Assembly (NCBI RefSeq): GCF_901000735.1
Contig: NC_081544.1
Span: forward strand, 17,849,985-17,913,984
Length of the DNA stretch: 64,000 nucleotides
Origin: Corylus avellana
Taxonomy: Eukaryota > Streptophyta > Magnoliopsida > Fagales > Betulaceae
Reading direction: 5' to 3'
Below the pieces are notes generated by a model. It ran no database searches, had not been told where the DNA came from, and saw only the letters and a program-made list of their open reading frames with translations. A program made the position numbers and the translations under genes. Below, piece after piece: positions 14,491 to 26,003 of this stretch (positions are counted from its first letter, which is position 1; each line of letters begins with the position of its first letter).

Positions 14491-14832
14491 GGAAAAAATC
14501 AACTTTACCCCCCCTGAAGTTTTAGGAGTTTTTCAATTTGAATACCAAAGTTTAAAAATTGGCAATGAACCACACTAATGTTTCAAAAATTTTCAATTTA
14601 AATCTTCCGTTACTAATTTCCGTCAAATTGGACGAAAATATATAAAATTACGTAATTACCCTTGGGCTTTTTCTTTTCAATTTTCGTCTAATTTAACGGA
14701 AATTAGTAACGGAATGTTTAAATTGAAAATTTTTGAAACATTAGGGGGTTACATTGCCAATTTTTAAACTTTGGGATTCAAATTGAAAAACTCCTGAAAC
14801 TTCAGGGAATGGGAAGTAAAGTGGATTTTCCC
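14491..14832. mobile_element. Mutator-type MITE with long terminal inverted repeats
   Basis: 342 bp, nearly a full palindrome. The left arm (about 14491-14640) and right arm (about 14683-14832) are inverted copies (GGAAAAAATCAACTTTACC versus its complement at the right end). A short loop carries an inverted TTTTCGTC pair. Flanks are ATTTTTAGTA (14481-14490) and ATTTTTAATA (14833-14842), a 9-10 bp target duplication with one change, the length expected for Mutator-like elements. It sits within the hAT relic's dimerisation region. Confidence 0.85.
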
Positions 14833-15427
14833 ATTTTTAATATTTATTGCTGAAAATGCTCTTTCAATATTAACTATCCCAACTAGTAGAATTAATGACA
14901 ATGTTACGAATGTACAATGGATTCACAATATCATTTTTCATCTCTACCGTGATCATCTCCTCAACAAGTTGTCTAAAATCTCTTTGAAGTGCTACAAATT
15001 TGCACTAGAACGCATATCAATGATGTAAGTTTCAAGCTAGTTATCAAAAAAAATAAGTTGAATTGCTGAAATATCATTCAAATAAAATTTAGTAAGATGA
15101 ATTAATTTCTCCTTGTTAAAAGCACCAAATGAGTCATTTGGACTCAAGCACACAATATAAAGTAATAATTTGGAATTCATCTCATCAAAACAACTAATAA
15201 GTTCTTGGATTTGCATGTTTATAACAATATAATAAAAGCTCTAACATGTCAATGACATGAATTTTTATGCTTTGAGCTTTTTGTTATGACCACTGTTGGA
15301 ATAGATCATCTATAGTGGGGACAACTATATTGTTTTTGCTACAAAAACAAGAACTTCTTCAAATAGAAATTTCTACCCATCTTCTCTCATAGCTTGTAAG
15401 TTGTAAATGCTACTTTGAAAGTTCAAT

Positions 15428-15894
15428 TATAACGCCCTCCACCTATCTTCCAAACTCACTCATGCAGGGTTGCTTTAGGGCTCTGAGGGTGGAATGAGGT
15501 CTAAGAGGGTGAGGGAGTGGGGTATTTATAAGGCTGGAAAAGCTAATGGCACTGTTGTGATAGTTCAGCAAGTCATCGAATATTTGATGGTTCATCGAAT
15601 GTTCGGTGTACTGTTTCACAATGGTTCTAAGGTTGTAGGTCGAACGTTTGGTCCTTGCCCAGTAGTTCTCAATTTGGTCAATGAACGTTTAGTGGTCCCC
15701 CTTCGAACTTTCGGTATACTATTACCCAACGGTTCTAGGGTTGCAGATCGAACATTCGATGGTTCCCCTATTGAATGTTCGGCCAAAACCAAAAATCCAA
15801 AAATCTTACTTCCAACGAACCCTAATGAACCGAGAAAACTTGCTATCCCTCCAACTAGGCCAAACACAGTCTAGTAATTACTCGGGGCACTACA
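15428..15894 (+). mobile_element. Short solo LTR inside the hAT relic
   Basis: It starts TATAACGCCC (TG decayed to TA) and ends GGGGCACTACA. Flanks TCAAT (15423-15427) and TCAAC (15895-15899) look like a 5-bp target duplication with one change. A TATA word GTATTTATAAGG is at about 15522-15533. Downstream, a family of CGAACGTTCG-like palindromic words recurs about every 40-80 bp (15585-15785). hAT transposase homology resumes on both sides. The open frame at 15494-15874 is LTR sequence, not a gene. Confidence 0.75.
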
Positions 15895-16729
15895 TCAACC
15901 AACTTCATTGCATTCAGAATTTTTTAATCTTTTTTGTTGTAATGCTTGAAATAACTCATATGTGTAATCCTCAAAGCACTTTTCATCAAATACAATTGAA
16001 AGCAAATTCAAAATTCTAAAGCGAATGGATGAGTATATTTGTTTTTGCTCTTTGTTCAGAATATAAATAATCTTCCACAATATCTTCAAGCGCATCAATG
16101 ACAAAAGAAAACATGTGTATAAAATTAGCAACTACATCATAATGAGAATTCCAACGTATATCCCCAAGTCCCTTTATATTCATTTCTTGATTTAAGCCAC
16201 AACAAGTAGAAATTTTATTATGTAGTAGTGCTTCCACAACTTCAGTAGTTCAGTGTTACGGAGTTTACCTGATGCTCCAACAACACTAAAAGCACCATTA
16301 ACCAAGCTAAACAAAGTTGCAATTTGGATGTGATTTTTAACAACAACTATGTTAGTTGAAATTGCTGTGCAAATCAATGAATATAATAAGCAAGTAGATT
16401 ATCGTTTACAATAAGTGTTTTAAGTTCACTCAACTCACCTTTCATATTACTAGCTACATCCTATCCTTACCCTAACAATCTGCTAATACTTTACCCATAC
16501 TTACTAAGCACTGACTTAATTTCCATCTTCAATACTACAACTGCAATATTGGTAATATGTGTAATGCCTAAAAGCGTTCAATCACATGGCCATATTTATT
16601 TACATAACACAAAGTGGTTGTCAAATGTTCGTTAACAGATATATCATAGGATTCCTTAAGTATGATAGCAAACAATGACTCTCCAAGATTTTTAACAATA
16701 GCATTTGTCGTAATGACTAGAGAAAAGCG

Positions 16730-17320
16730 TTAGCCACATTTGTGTTATCACCACAAAAAAACTAGTCAATTTGGAGCTTTTCTAGAATTCCTTATAAAGC
16801 CTAGTTTCACTTAGTAAGTAGGCAATATAAGACTTAATACTCATGACTATCTTTATAAACCACCTACTTTATGTCGGCTACTCCTTATCTTCCCCACATG
16901 GGAACATGGTGTTAAATCCCTCTCTTAAACTCCTAATATGCCGGCCATGGACACGTCATGCAGTGCTCTAATACCAAATGACCTATCATTACTTAGTGAC
17001 TCTGGCACCATTTGTAACAACCAGGGACAAGTACTAACCATATCTGCACTATCACCAAAAAATGACTATTCAATTTAGAGCTTCCCTAAAATTCCTTATA
17101 AAGCCTAATTTTACCTAGTAACTCGACAATGTGAAACTTAGTACTCTTGATTATCTTTATAAATCACCCACTCTATGTGGGCTACTCCTCATCTTTCTAA
17201 TACGAGACCGGGGTGTTTCAAATCTCTCTCTTAAACTCCTAACGTCTTCATCAGGAACACGTCATACAGTGCTCCAGCACTATATGGCATGCCGTTACTA
17301 GGTGGCTCTAAGACTAAGTG
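16730..17320. repeat. Two ~300-bp tandem copies, TRIM/LTR-like
   Basis: 16730-17034 and about 17035-17320 share most of their sequence, including CCTTATAAAGCCTA, ATCTTTATAAA and GGCTACTCCT. Between them lies TGGCACCATT next to TGTAACAACC (17013). Read on the minus strand this is an LTR end (GTTACA) followed by a PBS-like AATGGTGCCAGAG. That fits an LTR-internal-LTR-internal tandem of a small non-coding retrotransposon, truncated at both ends. Moderately sure. Confidence 0.5.
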
Positions 17321-17326
17321 CTGCCA

Positions 17327-17844
17327 AGAGTTAGAATTTGAGGTTGGCAACTAGATATTTTTGGAAGTTTCACCAATGAAGGGTGTGGTGTGGTTTGGCA
17401 AGAAGGGAAAACTAAGCCCACGATTCGCTAGGCCATTTGAAGTGACTGAGAGGGTGAGCCCCATGGCATATAGACTTTCTTTGCCACAAGAATTAGCGGG
17501 AGTACATGATGTGATCCACGTATCTACCCTATGAAAGTACATGCACGACCCTGTACATGTGGTTAGCTAGAGGCCCCTGCAAATCCAAGGAAACCTAACC
17601 TACGAAGAGATACGAGTTCAAATTTTGGATCAAAATGAGCAAGAATTGCATACAAAGAGGATTCCACTGATGAAGATTCTATGGCAAAATCACGAGATTG
17701 AAGAGGCCTTGTGGGAACTAGAGCAAGACATGAGAAACAGACATCCCACCTGTTTGAGGATTGAGGTGATATTCATTTCCTTTAGATTATGGTTGGCCAA
17801 GTTTTTCTTAAATTTCGAGGATAATTTTTATAAGAATAGGGGAA
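17327..17844 (+). pseudogene. Chromovirus (Ty3/gypsy) pol end: integrase C-terminus and chromodomain
   Basis: Plus-strand reading gives MKGVVWFGKKGKLSPRF...YRLSLPQELAGVHDVIHVS (17389-17534), the integrase C-terminal GPY/F-type region. It is followed by a chromodomain-like ILWQNHEIEEALWELEQDM (17680-17736). Three in-frame stops (after VGN, STL and VVS) kill it. It ends with a polypurine stretch (AAGAATAGGGGAA, about 17832-17844) and then TGTAATGC, the start of an LTR. Everything upstream in pol is missing. Confidence 0.8.
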
Positions 17845-18320
17845 TGTAATGCTTAGCATTAAAAAAGTGAGAAATGATAGATAAAAAATAATATCAAGAA
17901 AACTAGAATAATATTTAGTGATTGGATTAATTAATTTAATTAGGTTTAATGGAATTGCTAGCTATTTTATTCTCGTTGAAAAATGTTTGCGAATTGCATA
18001 TCTTTGAAAAATGCATCTATGCACCTCTTTGAATATCTTTAAAAAACCACATGCATGAAAAATCTCTGCATCTCTGGTTATATTTGATAACAAATTTTCT
18101 ATCCATCTGTTTATTTATTTTTTATTTTTTTTACATAATTAGAAACCCAAGTTCCAATCTTTTAAATCCGCTATTCTCACCTAAATCTTTCTTAGAAACT
18201 ACACTACCTAAAACCAAAGAAAACTCAATATTCCACAAAACCAAAGCACGAAACCTTGAGCAACTTAACATTAAAAACATGGATTTCTTAGAAAGAAAGA
18301 AAATAGATTCATGGAAGATT
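17845..18320 (+). repeat. 3' LTR (part) of the chromovirus relic
   Basis: Starts TGTAATGCTTAGC directly after the polypurine tract. AT-rich, no coding signal. The CACTA element inserted at 18321 interrupts it and the right boundary is not clear; sequence after 19659 may be its continuation. Confidence 0.5.
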
Positions 18321-19658
18321 CACTACAAAAAATTGTTATTTTAGTGATGTGTCTACAGTAACATTTTTTTAACACGCCACCAATTTAAAAAATCATTAAA
18401 TTTTTTCGAGAGGGAGATCAAATTAAACCAAAATAATAATAATAAAAAAATAAAAAACAATTGTGATGTGTCAAATGTTGGCACGTCACTAAAGGGCTAA
18501 CATGCCACTTTGACACGTCACCAAGTGGTAACATGTTAGTATGACACTTCACCACTTGGTGACTGCCAAAGTGGCACGTCAATGATGTGTCACTTTGGCA
18601 TGTCACCAAAGTGGTGACGTGCAAAAGTGAAACGTCACTAAAGGGGTGACATGTCACACTTTGGAATGTCACTATTAGCTGCATGGGGAACCAGCATATA
18701 TCTTCTATTGTCTACGGGCCTAGGCGTACGAATCACATCTTTTCTCTTCCTCTTTTCTTCTCTCTTCCTCTTCTTTCGATCTTCTTCTTCTCTTCTTCTC
18801 TCCCTCTCCCAGCACGCAATCACCTCTTTGGCGCCGTTCTCTCTCCCTCTCTGGCGGTCTCTCTCCCTCTCGAGCAGTCTTGCAAAAAGAGAAATGGAGA
18901 GAGAAGGGAAGGGGTCTGAATATTTGGAGATTTTAAGGTATAAATGCTTGAATTTTAGTTATTCTATTAGTTTCTTTTATAAAAGATTTTTTTTTTTTCG
19001 TTGTTAAATTTGTGAACCCACTTTTAGATTTGTTTTTCCTCATTATTTGGGGGTTTGAAGTATTTTAGGAATTTCTACCAAATGTTAAGAGATCGAAGTT
19101 GTGTAGTGAACTCATGAGATTTTGGGAATTTTCCTTTTATATTTAGATATGGTTGTTCAACATTTGTAGGGATTTATGGGTTTTGAGTTGTACTGAATTT
19201 TTGATGATAAAACATGAAGTAATTGGTTTAGTTGTGGAGAAAAAAGAATGGGGTAGAGGGGCTGTAGCATTCAGCCAAAAGGAGAAGATGAGCAAATCAA
19301 AGGAAAAAGTAGATAGTCATATGAGGGAAAGAGAAAGGAAGAACAAGACAAAATTAATTGAAAAATAAATTCCAGAAAATTTTTTTTTTAAAAAAAATTA
19401 TTATTTTTTAAATAATTTTTTAAACTTTAGTGACTTGTCAAAAATGGCACATCACCATTTTTGGAGACGTGCCAAAATTGACACGTCTCCAATTGGTGAC
19501 GTGTCAGTTTTTCACTCGTCACTAAAGTTCCAGTAGTGACACCTCGATTTTTGACCTGCCACACACGTTGCTACTGATACGTCACTAAACATTAGTGACT
19601 TTTTGAGTCTTAAAACGTCATCAATGGGCAGTCATTAAAAATTAAGTTATTTGTAGTG
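18321..19658. mobile_element. Non-autonomous CACTA (En/Spm-like) transposon
   Basis: The left end is CACTACAAAAAATTG and the right end TTATTTGTAGTG, the CACTA-type terminal inverted repeats. The target duplication is ATT (18318-18320 and 19659-19661), the 3-bp length of this superfamily. Both subterminal regions (about 18460-18690 and 19430-19620) are full of GTGACGTGTCA/GGCACGTCACC-type words in both orientations, as in TNPA-binding subterminal arrays. No transposase. The centre (18700-18920) is a CT-rich stretch passing into GA-rich sequence that resembles a plant 5' leader; it could be captured host sequence, but no protein family is recognisable. Confidence 0.85.
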
Positions 19659-20060
19659 ATTTCAAAGAAAGAAGAAAGCTTGCAGCGAAAGAGACAAAGA
19701 GAGATTTTGTTTGACCCAACACTATTATTTTTCAACGCATATTATCTTTTCTCCTGTATCACGTCACTTAAGATCTAACTATGATAGTGTCTTTGTTGAA
19801 AAATAGAAAAATGAAATCTGACGAGGCATATGGCACATCAGGAGTTGGTAAAAATTAAGTTTTTTGTAGTGATTTCAAAGAAAGAAGAAAGCTTGCAATG
19901 AAAGAGACGAAGAAAGATTTCGTTTAACCCAAAACTATTATTTTTCAACGCATATTATCTTTTCTCCTTTATCACATCACTTAAGATCTAACTATGATAG
20001 TGTCATGTTGAAAAATAAAAAAGTGAAATCTGACGAGGCATATGGCACATCAGGGAGTAT
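19636..20060. repeat. Tandem duplication (~213 bp) including the CACTA right end
   Basis: 19636-19848 and 19849-20060 are near-identical. Both start AAAAATTAAGTT, both contain TTGTAGTGATTTCAAAGAAAG, and both end GCACATCAGG. The unit therefore joins the last ~20 bp of the CACTA element to its flank, and the duplication happened after the transposon inserted. Confidence 0.85.
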
Positions 20061-20305
20061 ATGGTTAGGTGTCCTGAGGGGGGGGAGGGGAGAGTGTGTA
20101 GCAACATGTAATTAATCTAATTTATGTGTTTGTTCTTGAATCTAAATATATTTATCTTGATGGGAAAAGGTCTTAGGGATTGTGTTTTATTCTGCTGCGT
20201 AAAAAGCAAAAGTTTTGAAATTTGCGCAAACAATCCCAACAAGCATCCTAGTTGTGTTAGGATTAGAAATGCTAAAAGCTTCTTTTTTTCTTTTTTTTTT
20301 TTTTG

Positions 20306-20600
20306 TAGGATTGTGTATCCTTATAGATTATGAGTTATATTTCTTAATTCCTTTTTTAATTATGAATACTTGTTTCTTTAGGATGGATTCGCAAACTCTC
20401 CAACACGGTTACTATCCTAATTTCATAATTTGTGAATACTTGTTTGGTAGGATTGTGTATCCTTATAAGGTTATGAGACATATATTTTAATTCTTTTTTT
20501 AATTATGAATACTTGTTTCTTTAGGACAGATTCGCAAACTCACCAACACGGTTACTACCCCAATTTTATAGCATCCACTATTGAGATTGGTGAATACTAA
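20306..20600 (+). repeat. Near-tandem duplication at Harbinger ORF1 start
   Basis: The block from GGATTGTGTATCCTTATA through GATTCGCAAACTC...CACGGTTACTA occurs twice (about 20308-20420 and 20449-20560). The second copy is interrupted downstream by the Cassandra array. It includes a possible ORF1 N-terminus (MDSQTLQHGYYPNF, 20382-20423). Confidence 0.7.
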
Positions 20601-22435
20601 TGTAACACCACACCCCAATGACACACAGTATTGTCCGCGTTTGGCTCTCCCAAACCAAACTTCCCAGGAGAACACCCATCTCGGTACTACTCTCGCAGAA
20701 ACACGCTTAACTGCGAATTTTTTATGGGTTCATGATCATTACTGCTTTAAAATGCGTTGTTGTTATAAATGGTGTAAGTATACATATAAGCATATCTCCA
20801 TCTCCATACCCATGCGATGTGGGACGCCACAATCACCCCCTTATGACCCAACGTCGCTGCTGGCGACCCTCATGGGATTAGCCCATTCTTGGCGTCCCAA
20901 CGAGTGCTCGCTAGCGACCTTCATGGGCTTGTGTACGCTCCCCCCATCTCAGGCTACACAATGGCTCTGATACCATTACTAACACCACACCTCAATGACA
21001 CACAATATTGTCCGCTTTTGGCTCCCCCAAACCAGACTTTCCAGGAGGTTACTCATCCTGGTATTACTCTCGCAAAAGCACGCTTAACTACGGAGTTTTG
21101 ATGGGTTCATGATCATCATGACTTTAAAAGACATTGTTATCATGAAGGGTGTAAGTATACATATAAGCATATTTCCATCTCCATGCTCAGGCGATGTGGG
21201 ACACCACAATCACCCCCCCTTAGGACCCAGCGTCCCCAGTGGTGACCCTCATGGGATTAGCCCATTCTTAGCATCCCAACGAGTGCCTGTTAGCGACCTT
21301 CATGGGCTTGTGCACGCTCCCCCCATCTCAGACTGGGCAATGGCTCTGATACCATTACTAACACCCTACCCCAATGACTCATAATATTGTCCGCTTTTGG
21401 CTTTCCGAAACCAGACTTTTCAGAAGGTCACCCATCCTGGTACTATTTTTGCAGAAGCACACTTAACTACGGAGTTCTGATGGGTTCATGACTATCACGG
21501 CTTTAAAACGCATTGATGTCATGAAGGGTGTAAGTAGACATATAAGCACATCTACATATCCATACTCAGGCGATGTAGGACGCCACAACTAAGAGACTCC
21601 AACCTAGGTTAATATTGAACATGCTATTAAAATATCACAGCGGGGTAGCAACGTCACCATGGTTGATGACAATATGCTTGTGGAGGGGTCGATTTATGTT
21701 AGCATGGATGTTGTGCAAGGAAATCAACAAAAACACAAGGTTTATTGGAAAAGAATTTGTGACTATTTTCACAAGCACCAGACCTCTGGATCTGACCGTA
21801 GTCAAACTTCTCAGATGCATCGATGGTCAACGATTCAACTTGTGGTAAATAAGTTTTGTACCTTCTTAGAACAAGTTGAAGATAGACAACTAAGTGGTTT
21901 GACTGAGCAAGACAAGGTATGGTATGGTTTTCCATCATTTTGTTTGGATGATGTTCTATTTATTCCAAAAGATTCTAATTATGTTGTATTTGCTAATATT
22001 TCAGATTGGCTAGGCAAAACTGTTGTATTTTAAAATGCAAAAAACAAAATTTCACTTTGAACATCCTTGGCTTATCATGAGGATTCACCCAAAATTGCTG
22101 GCTTGTTTGAACAGTTTAAATACAAATAAAAAACCAATTGTGGTAAATCTTGGGGAAGACGAGGCCTCCCATAGAACTTTTGAAGACTTGGAGCAACCAA
22201 TAAATAGGAAAGCCAAAAAGGAAAAATGAAAGTGCAAAGAGTGATACTAAATGACATGAATGAAGACAAGAAGAATAAAGTAAAAATTTTTGAGGAAGCA
22301 TGCGAGCAAGATAAAGAGATGTTTCTTCTTAAGCAAGAGGAAATGCACCTTAGAGAGGGGGAATTGTGCCTTAGAGAAAAAGTGCTTCGGTTGAAAGAAG
22401 AGAGAAAGGTAAAAGAATTTATGTTGATAGATTAA
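20382..22435 (+). pseudogene. PIF/Harbinger ORF1 (Myb/SANT-like, NAM-associated C-terminus)
   Basis: Plus-strand sequence after the Cassandra array reads VDDNMLVEGSIYVSMDVVQG and KVYWKRICDYFHKH (21660-21770), then SQMHRWSTIQLVVNKFC (21808-21860). This is the Myb/SANT-like trihelix typical of PIF/Harbinger ORF1 proteins. It is followed in shifted frames by a charged NAM-associated-type segment (about 22170-22430, rich in KEE and LRE). Frameshifts near 22023 and 22226, plus the Cassandra insertion in its 5' part, make it a pseudogene. It faces the transposase on the other strand, the usual convergent layout. Confidence 0.78.
20601..21587 (-). mobile_element. Tandem Cassandra TRIM: three LTRs, two internal regions
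   Basis: Three 231-bp LTRs (20601-20831, 20978-21208, 21357-21587) alternate with two ~147-bp internal regions. One 5-bp target duplication ACTAA flanks the whole block (20596-20600 and 21588-21592). Each LTR carries a 5S-rRNA-like segment on the minus strand, including the 5S promoter region (complement of CAGGAGGTTACTCATCC). Each internal segment starts on the minus strand with AATGGTATCAGAGCCA, the Met-tRNA primer site. The run of Gs before each LTR is the polypurine tract. These are the hallmarks of Cassandra. The three-LTR form indicates recombination between elements or replication of a dimer. Confidence 0.93.
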
Positions 22436-23740
22436 GCTAATTGGATGAATATGGACAAGAATATGTTCGTCAATACAGAAAGGCAATCATTGAAGGCCTA
22501 AAACACTATCTTGTAGATGCACTCTTAGTAATTCACATTTGTCCACTTTACTTCTTTTGCATGTTAGATGTGCTCATTAGTAATTCCTATGTTCTATGAT
22601 AGAGATAGGATTGTACAAATTTAGCTTCTATTCAACTATTTATTTTCCATAATCACTTTGATTGATTAGTTATTGATTAAAGCAAGCACTCTGATGACAA
22701 TCACTTAGTCACGCATGAGTTCAACCTTTTCAACATCTCGAGGAATACTTCTTCCAGCAAGGCTTTTTTTTACATGTGTTTGATGTATTTTCTTAAATGT
22801 AGTTTGTGGAGAGTCTATTTTGTGCACTAAATAGTTAGGTTATGAACATGGTCCAATATTGTAACGTAGTTTGAACAATTAACATGCAAGTCTATTTTGT
22901 GGTAATGTAGTTTAAACAAAATTAGAATGTAGTTATTTTGGTCATAGGATTTGCTCATTGAGAGTTTATATGATAATGCTTTGTTTGCCAAGGCTTTCAA
23001 TTTAATGTCAGCGGGCTTGTTTAGGGAATGCAGTAAATATGATACAAAGATCTTTGTTATGTCGCTGATAATAAGGTCTATTATTTATTTTATTTTTTTT
23101 TAAATTTGGTTTATGAAACATTAAGTTGTCTTTGTTGGGCACTTCATGCTATCATGTGAATAAGATGATGTCTACAATCTTTTTTTTTTTGGTAATCCCA
23201 AGTTTAATAGTTGTTTGTGCGAATTTTGCTTAATACATTGTTGATCCAAGTTATTTTTTGGGATATGATATAGTGAACATGAATTGTTGAGCAGGATTAC
23301 TATCATAATGGCTTAAAATTCTATTGTTTTGTCATGTTAATAAAGAGAAATTGAAATTTAGTAACAAATGAAGGATTCATGTTGCGTCTTCTTTTTTGTA
23401 TTGTTAAAATAAATGAGTCTGGATGTGAAATGTAACGTTAATCTAATACTAAATGTGAACTTGGAAGTCATTTTTTTTCTCTTTAGTCCTGAAATGAACG
23501 TTGATGTACAGGAAGCAAGTATATAGCTCTAAAGATTTTTATCAACAAGTATGAATTAAAAAGAAAATGATCAAGTGACATTAATCAATAAGCAAGTGAA
23601 CGTTGACAACACATGCCACACATGCTTACACCCAATAATTAAAAAGAAAAAGAAAAGAAGATTTAGTTGGATTGAATAAATTTCATCTATAGTTCTTATG
23701 TCTCACTATGCAATTGCCATAAGTGCTCGAAGAGGTCCAA
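22436..23740. other. Harbinger spacer between ORF1 and transposase
   Basis: AT-rich sequence between the convergent ORF1 and transposase relics. T runs at about 23092-23101 and 23180-23190. No coding signal. Confidence 0.5.
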
Positions 23741-24669
23741 CTATAGTTGAGTTTTCCTATCTCTAATATAATAATGGCATTCAATGAACTCATTAAAGTC
23801 ATTTGTATCCTCGAGTGTCACTGGTTCAAGTGGTTCATTGACTTGTTCATATTCAAGGTCTTCTGCTCCATTATTAGCCCCCTCATCTTCAACAATCATG
23901 TTATGTAGAATTACGCATGCCATCATAATGTCTTTGAGTGTTTCAAGATGGAAAAATCGTTCAGTTCCACGCACAATTGTAAATCATGCTTGAAGTACTC
24001 TTAAGGCACGCTTCACATCCTTCATTCCTGACTCTTTGGCTTTAGCAAATTATTCTCTCATTCCTTTGTGGAAATGAAATCGTTGTCACAAATGTTTCTC
24101 ACTGCAGATATATGCCATCAACAAGGTAGTATCCCATATTATAGTCATGACTATTCACAGCATAAGTGACAAGAGGAGTACACCCTTGAGCGAGGTTAGA
24201 AAATATAAATGATCTTTCTAGCATGTTTATATCATTATAAAACCCGGTTAACCCAAAAAAAAGTATGACATATTGATAGAGATCCACGTTAACGTAGCAA
24301 TAGAAGAAGTCTAAAGTCCTACTTCTATTTGGGTGCACTAGTGGAAGTCAAGTCCTATTTGAAGTCTAAGTCTTATTATTTATCTTCTTTAGCCTTTAGC
24401 CTATACGTAGTGTAGTTATAGTTTAATTCCTATTACGTAGTCTTCCTATTATAGTCTAAGTCTGATTCTTTCTTTCATGTCTTAATAGTATAAATAAGGT
24501 TCCAATATAACCGATGTAAACATTAAGAAAATATTTAAGCAAAAGCTTCTTTGTTGATTATCTTCAGGCCTAATCGAAGTATTTTGCTCTCTCCTACCCG
24601 AAATGAGCTATTATTTCTAGCATATTTATATTCATTGTTGTGGGTTTCCATCAATGTGGTATCAAAGCT

Positions 24670-25610
24670 ATGTCTACCAACAAAGATCATATTGAGAAAC
24701 TAGAAGCCGAAGTTCTTAAGCTGAAAGAAGCAATGCAAAAGGTGCCTACAGAGTCAAAGATGGAGGAGTCGTTCCATGAGCTTAGGGGATTAATTTTCCA
24801 AACTTAATCCTCGACACAGAAGGACAACAATGATTAGAGGTCAACATCTCATTCGCCAAAGGAGAAATTCGTTAACTCGAGTGGGCCCAAGGTGACGGGT
24901 GTAGAGAACCATCTGAATATGCCACGCGCAACCAAGTTGAATTTTCATCAATGTGCGGGGGATGATCCCACGATTTGGTTGGATCGGGTAGTGCAGTAAG
25001 TACCAACAAATACTTAATGATCAAAAGGTGACATTGACTGCCTTTCACTTAGAAGAGGAAGCCAACTAATGGTGGCAATGGATGAAGAAGGTGTATAGGG
25101 AGGAGAACCTTACAATCACTGGGGAAGTATTTAAGGAGCTAATAGTCCGTTTCAAGCCTATTGAAGTAGAGGATTATGACGAAGCACTGCCAAGAATTCA
25201 ACAACATGGGACGATGAGGGAATATCAATGTGCGTTCAAATGAGTTGCAAACCATGTAAGTGGATGGCCTCAAAAGGCACTTGTGGGAACCTTTCTTGGA
25301 AGAGTGAAGGAAGAGAATAGTGCATGAGTGCCGATGTTCAAACTGCGCACTCTTTGTGATGCAATGGAATTAGCATGTATAAGAGATGAGACGGTCAACA
25401 AATAAAAAAGAAATTAATCAACCGAAAATCCACGACAATCCAATTTTTCCAAGCAAGAGGAAACACCGCACAACTCTACTATGCCTACTAATTAACGGGT
25501 AACACCATCACGTCTAGCCAAGAGACTTTCTTGGGATGAGGCAAAAAAGGGTCTTTGTTTTAATTGTAATAAAAAATTTACTCTGGGCCATAGATGTCAA
25601 GTCCCTTAGG
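24670..25610 (+). pseudogene. Decayed gypsy gag with zinc knuckle
   Basis: Starts MSTNKDHIEKLEAEVLKLKEA (24670) after the primer site and continues with several stops. Recognisable parts are LNFHQCAGDDPTIWLDR (about 24932-24985) and the zinc knuckle KKGLCFNCNKKFTLGHRC (about 25542-25600). No protease or RT follows; the element is non-autonomous. Confidence 0.7.
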
Positions 25611-26003
25611 CATTTTTTTTTTTATTGAAGCATACATACCAGAATCAGGATTTGAAGACCATGATGCCAATAAGGAGAAGTTAGGCGACAATGAGAAACC
25701 ATTAATCTCTCTATAGGATCAACCTTGCGGACATGGTTATTTTTAAGGGGAGAGGAATGATAGATATCAACATCAACGTAGCAATAGAAGAAGTTCAAAG
25801 TCCTACTTCTATTTGGGTGAACTAGTGGAAGTCATGTCCTATTTTAAGTCTAAGCCTTATTATTTAAGAAGCCGTTAGCCTAGCCATAGTGTAGTTATAG
25901 TTTAATTCATATTACGTAGTCTTCATATTATAGTCTAAGTCTAATTCTTTCTTTCATGTCTCAATAGAATAAATATGGATCCAATGTAACTGATGAAAGT
26001 TAA

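Larger units (their letters stand above)
14420..16724 (-). pseudogene. hAT-like transposase relic (DUF4371/hATC type), interrupted
   Basis: Minus-strand fragments follow the order of plant hAT-like (zinc-finger MYM-type) transposases. Near 16640-16580 lies ISVNEHLTTTLCYVNKYGH (DUF4371). Then come NGAFSVVGASGKLR (about 16260-16300) and GLNQEMNIKGLGDIRWNSH (about 16140-16200), MREDG-W (about 15385-15410), and the hATC block VNIERAFSA (about 14850-14880). A VIQRFQNIK-like C-terminus (about 14440-14465) follows. Many stops and frameshifts. It is split by a solo LTR (15428-15894) and a MITE (14491-14832). The N-terminus is missing. Confidence 0.75.

Noticed and set aside
15494..15874. 126-aa open frame
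   Set aside because: Falls wholly in a solo LTR with repeated palindromic words; no domain resemblance.
16745..17290. CRISPR-like repetition
   Set aside because: Only two long, diverged units; this is plant DNA and the repeats are transposon-derived.
18651..19007. 118-aa Leu/Ser-rich open frame
   Set aside because: Low-complexity CT-rich DNA inside a CACTA element; composition alone explains it.
20640..20720. 5S-rRNA-like sequence, three times between 20640 and 21480
   Set aside because: Partial and diverged, and always within a 231-bp LTR next to a Met-tRNA primer site. This is the known Cassandra LTR feature, not 5S rRNA genes.
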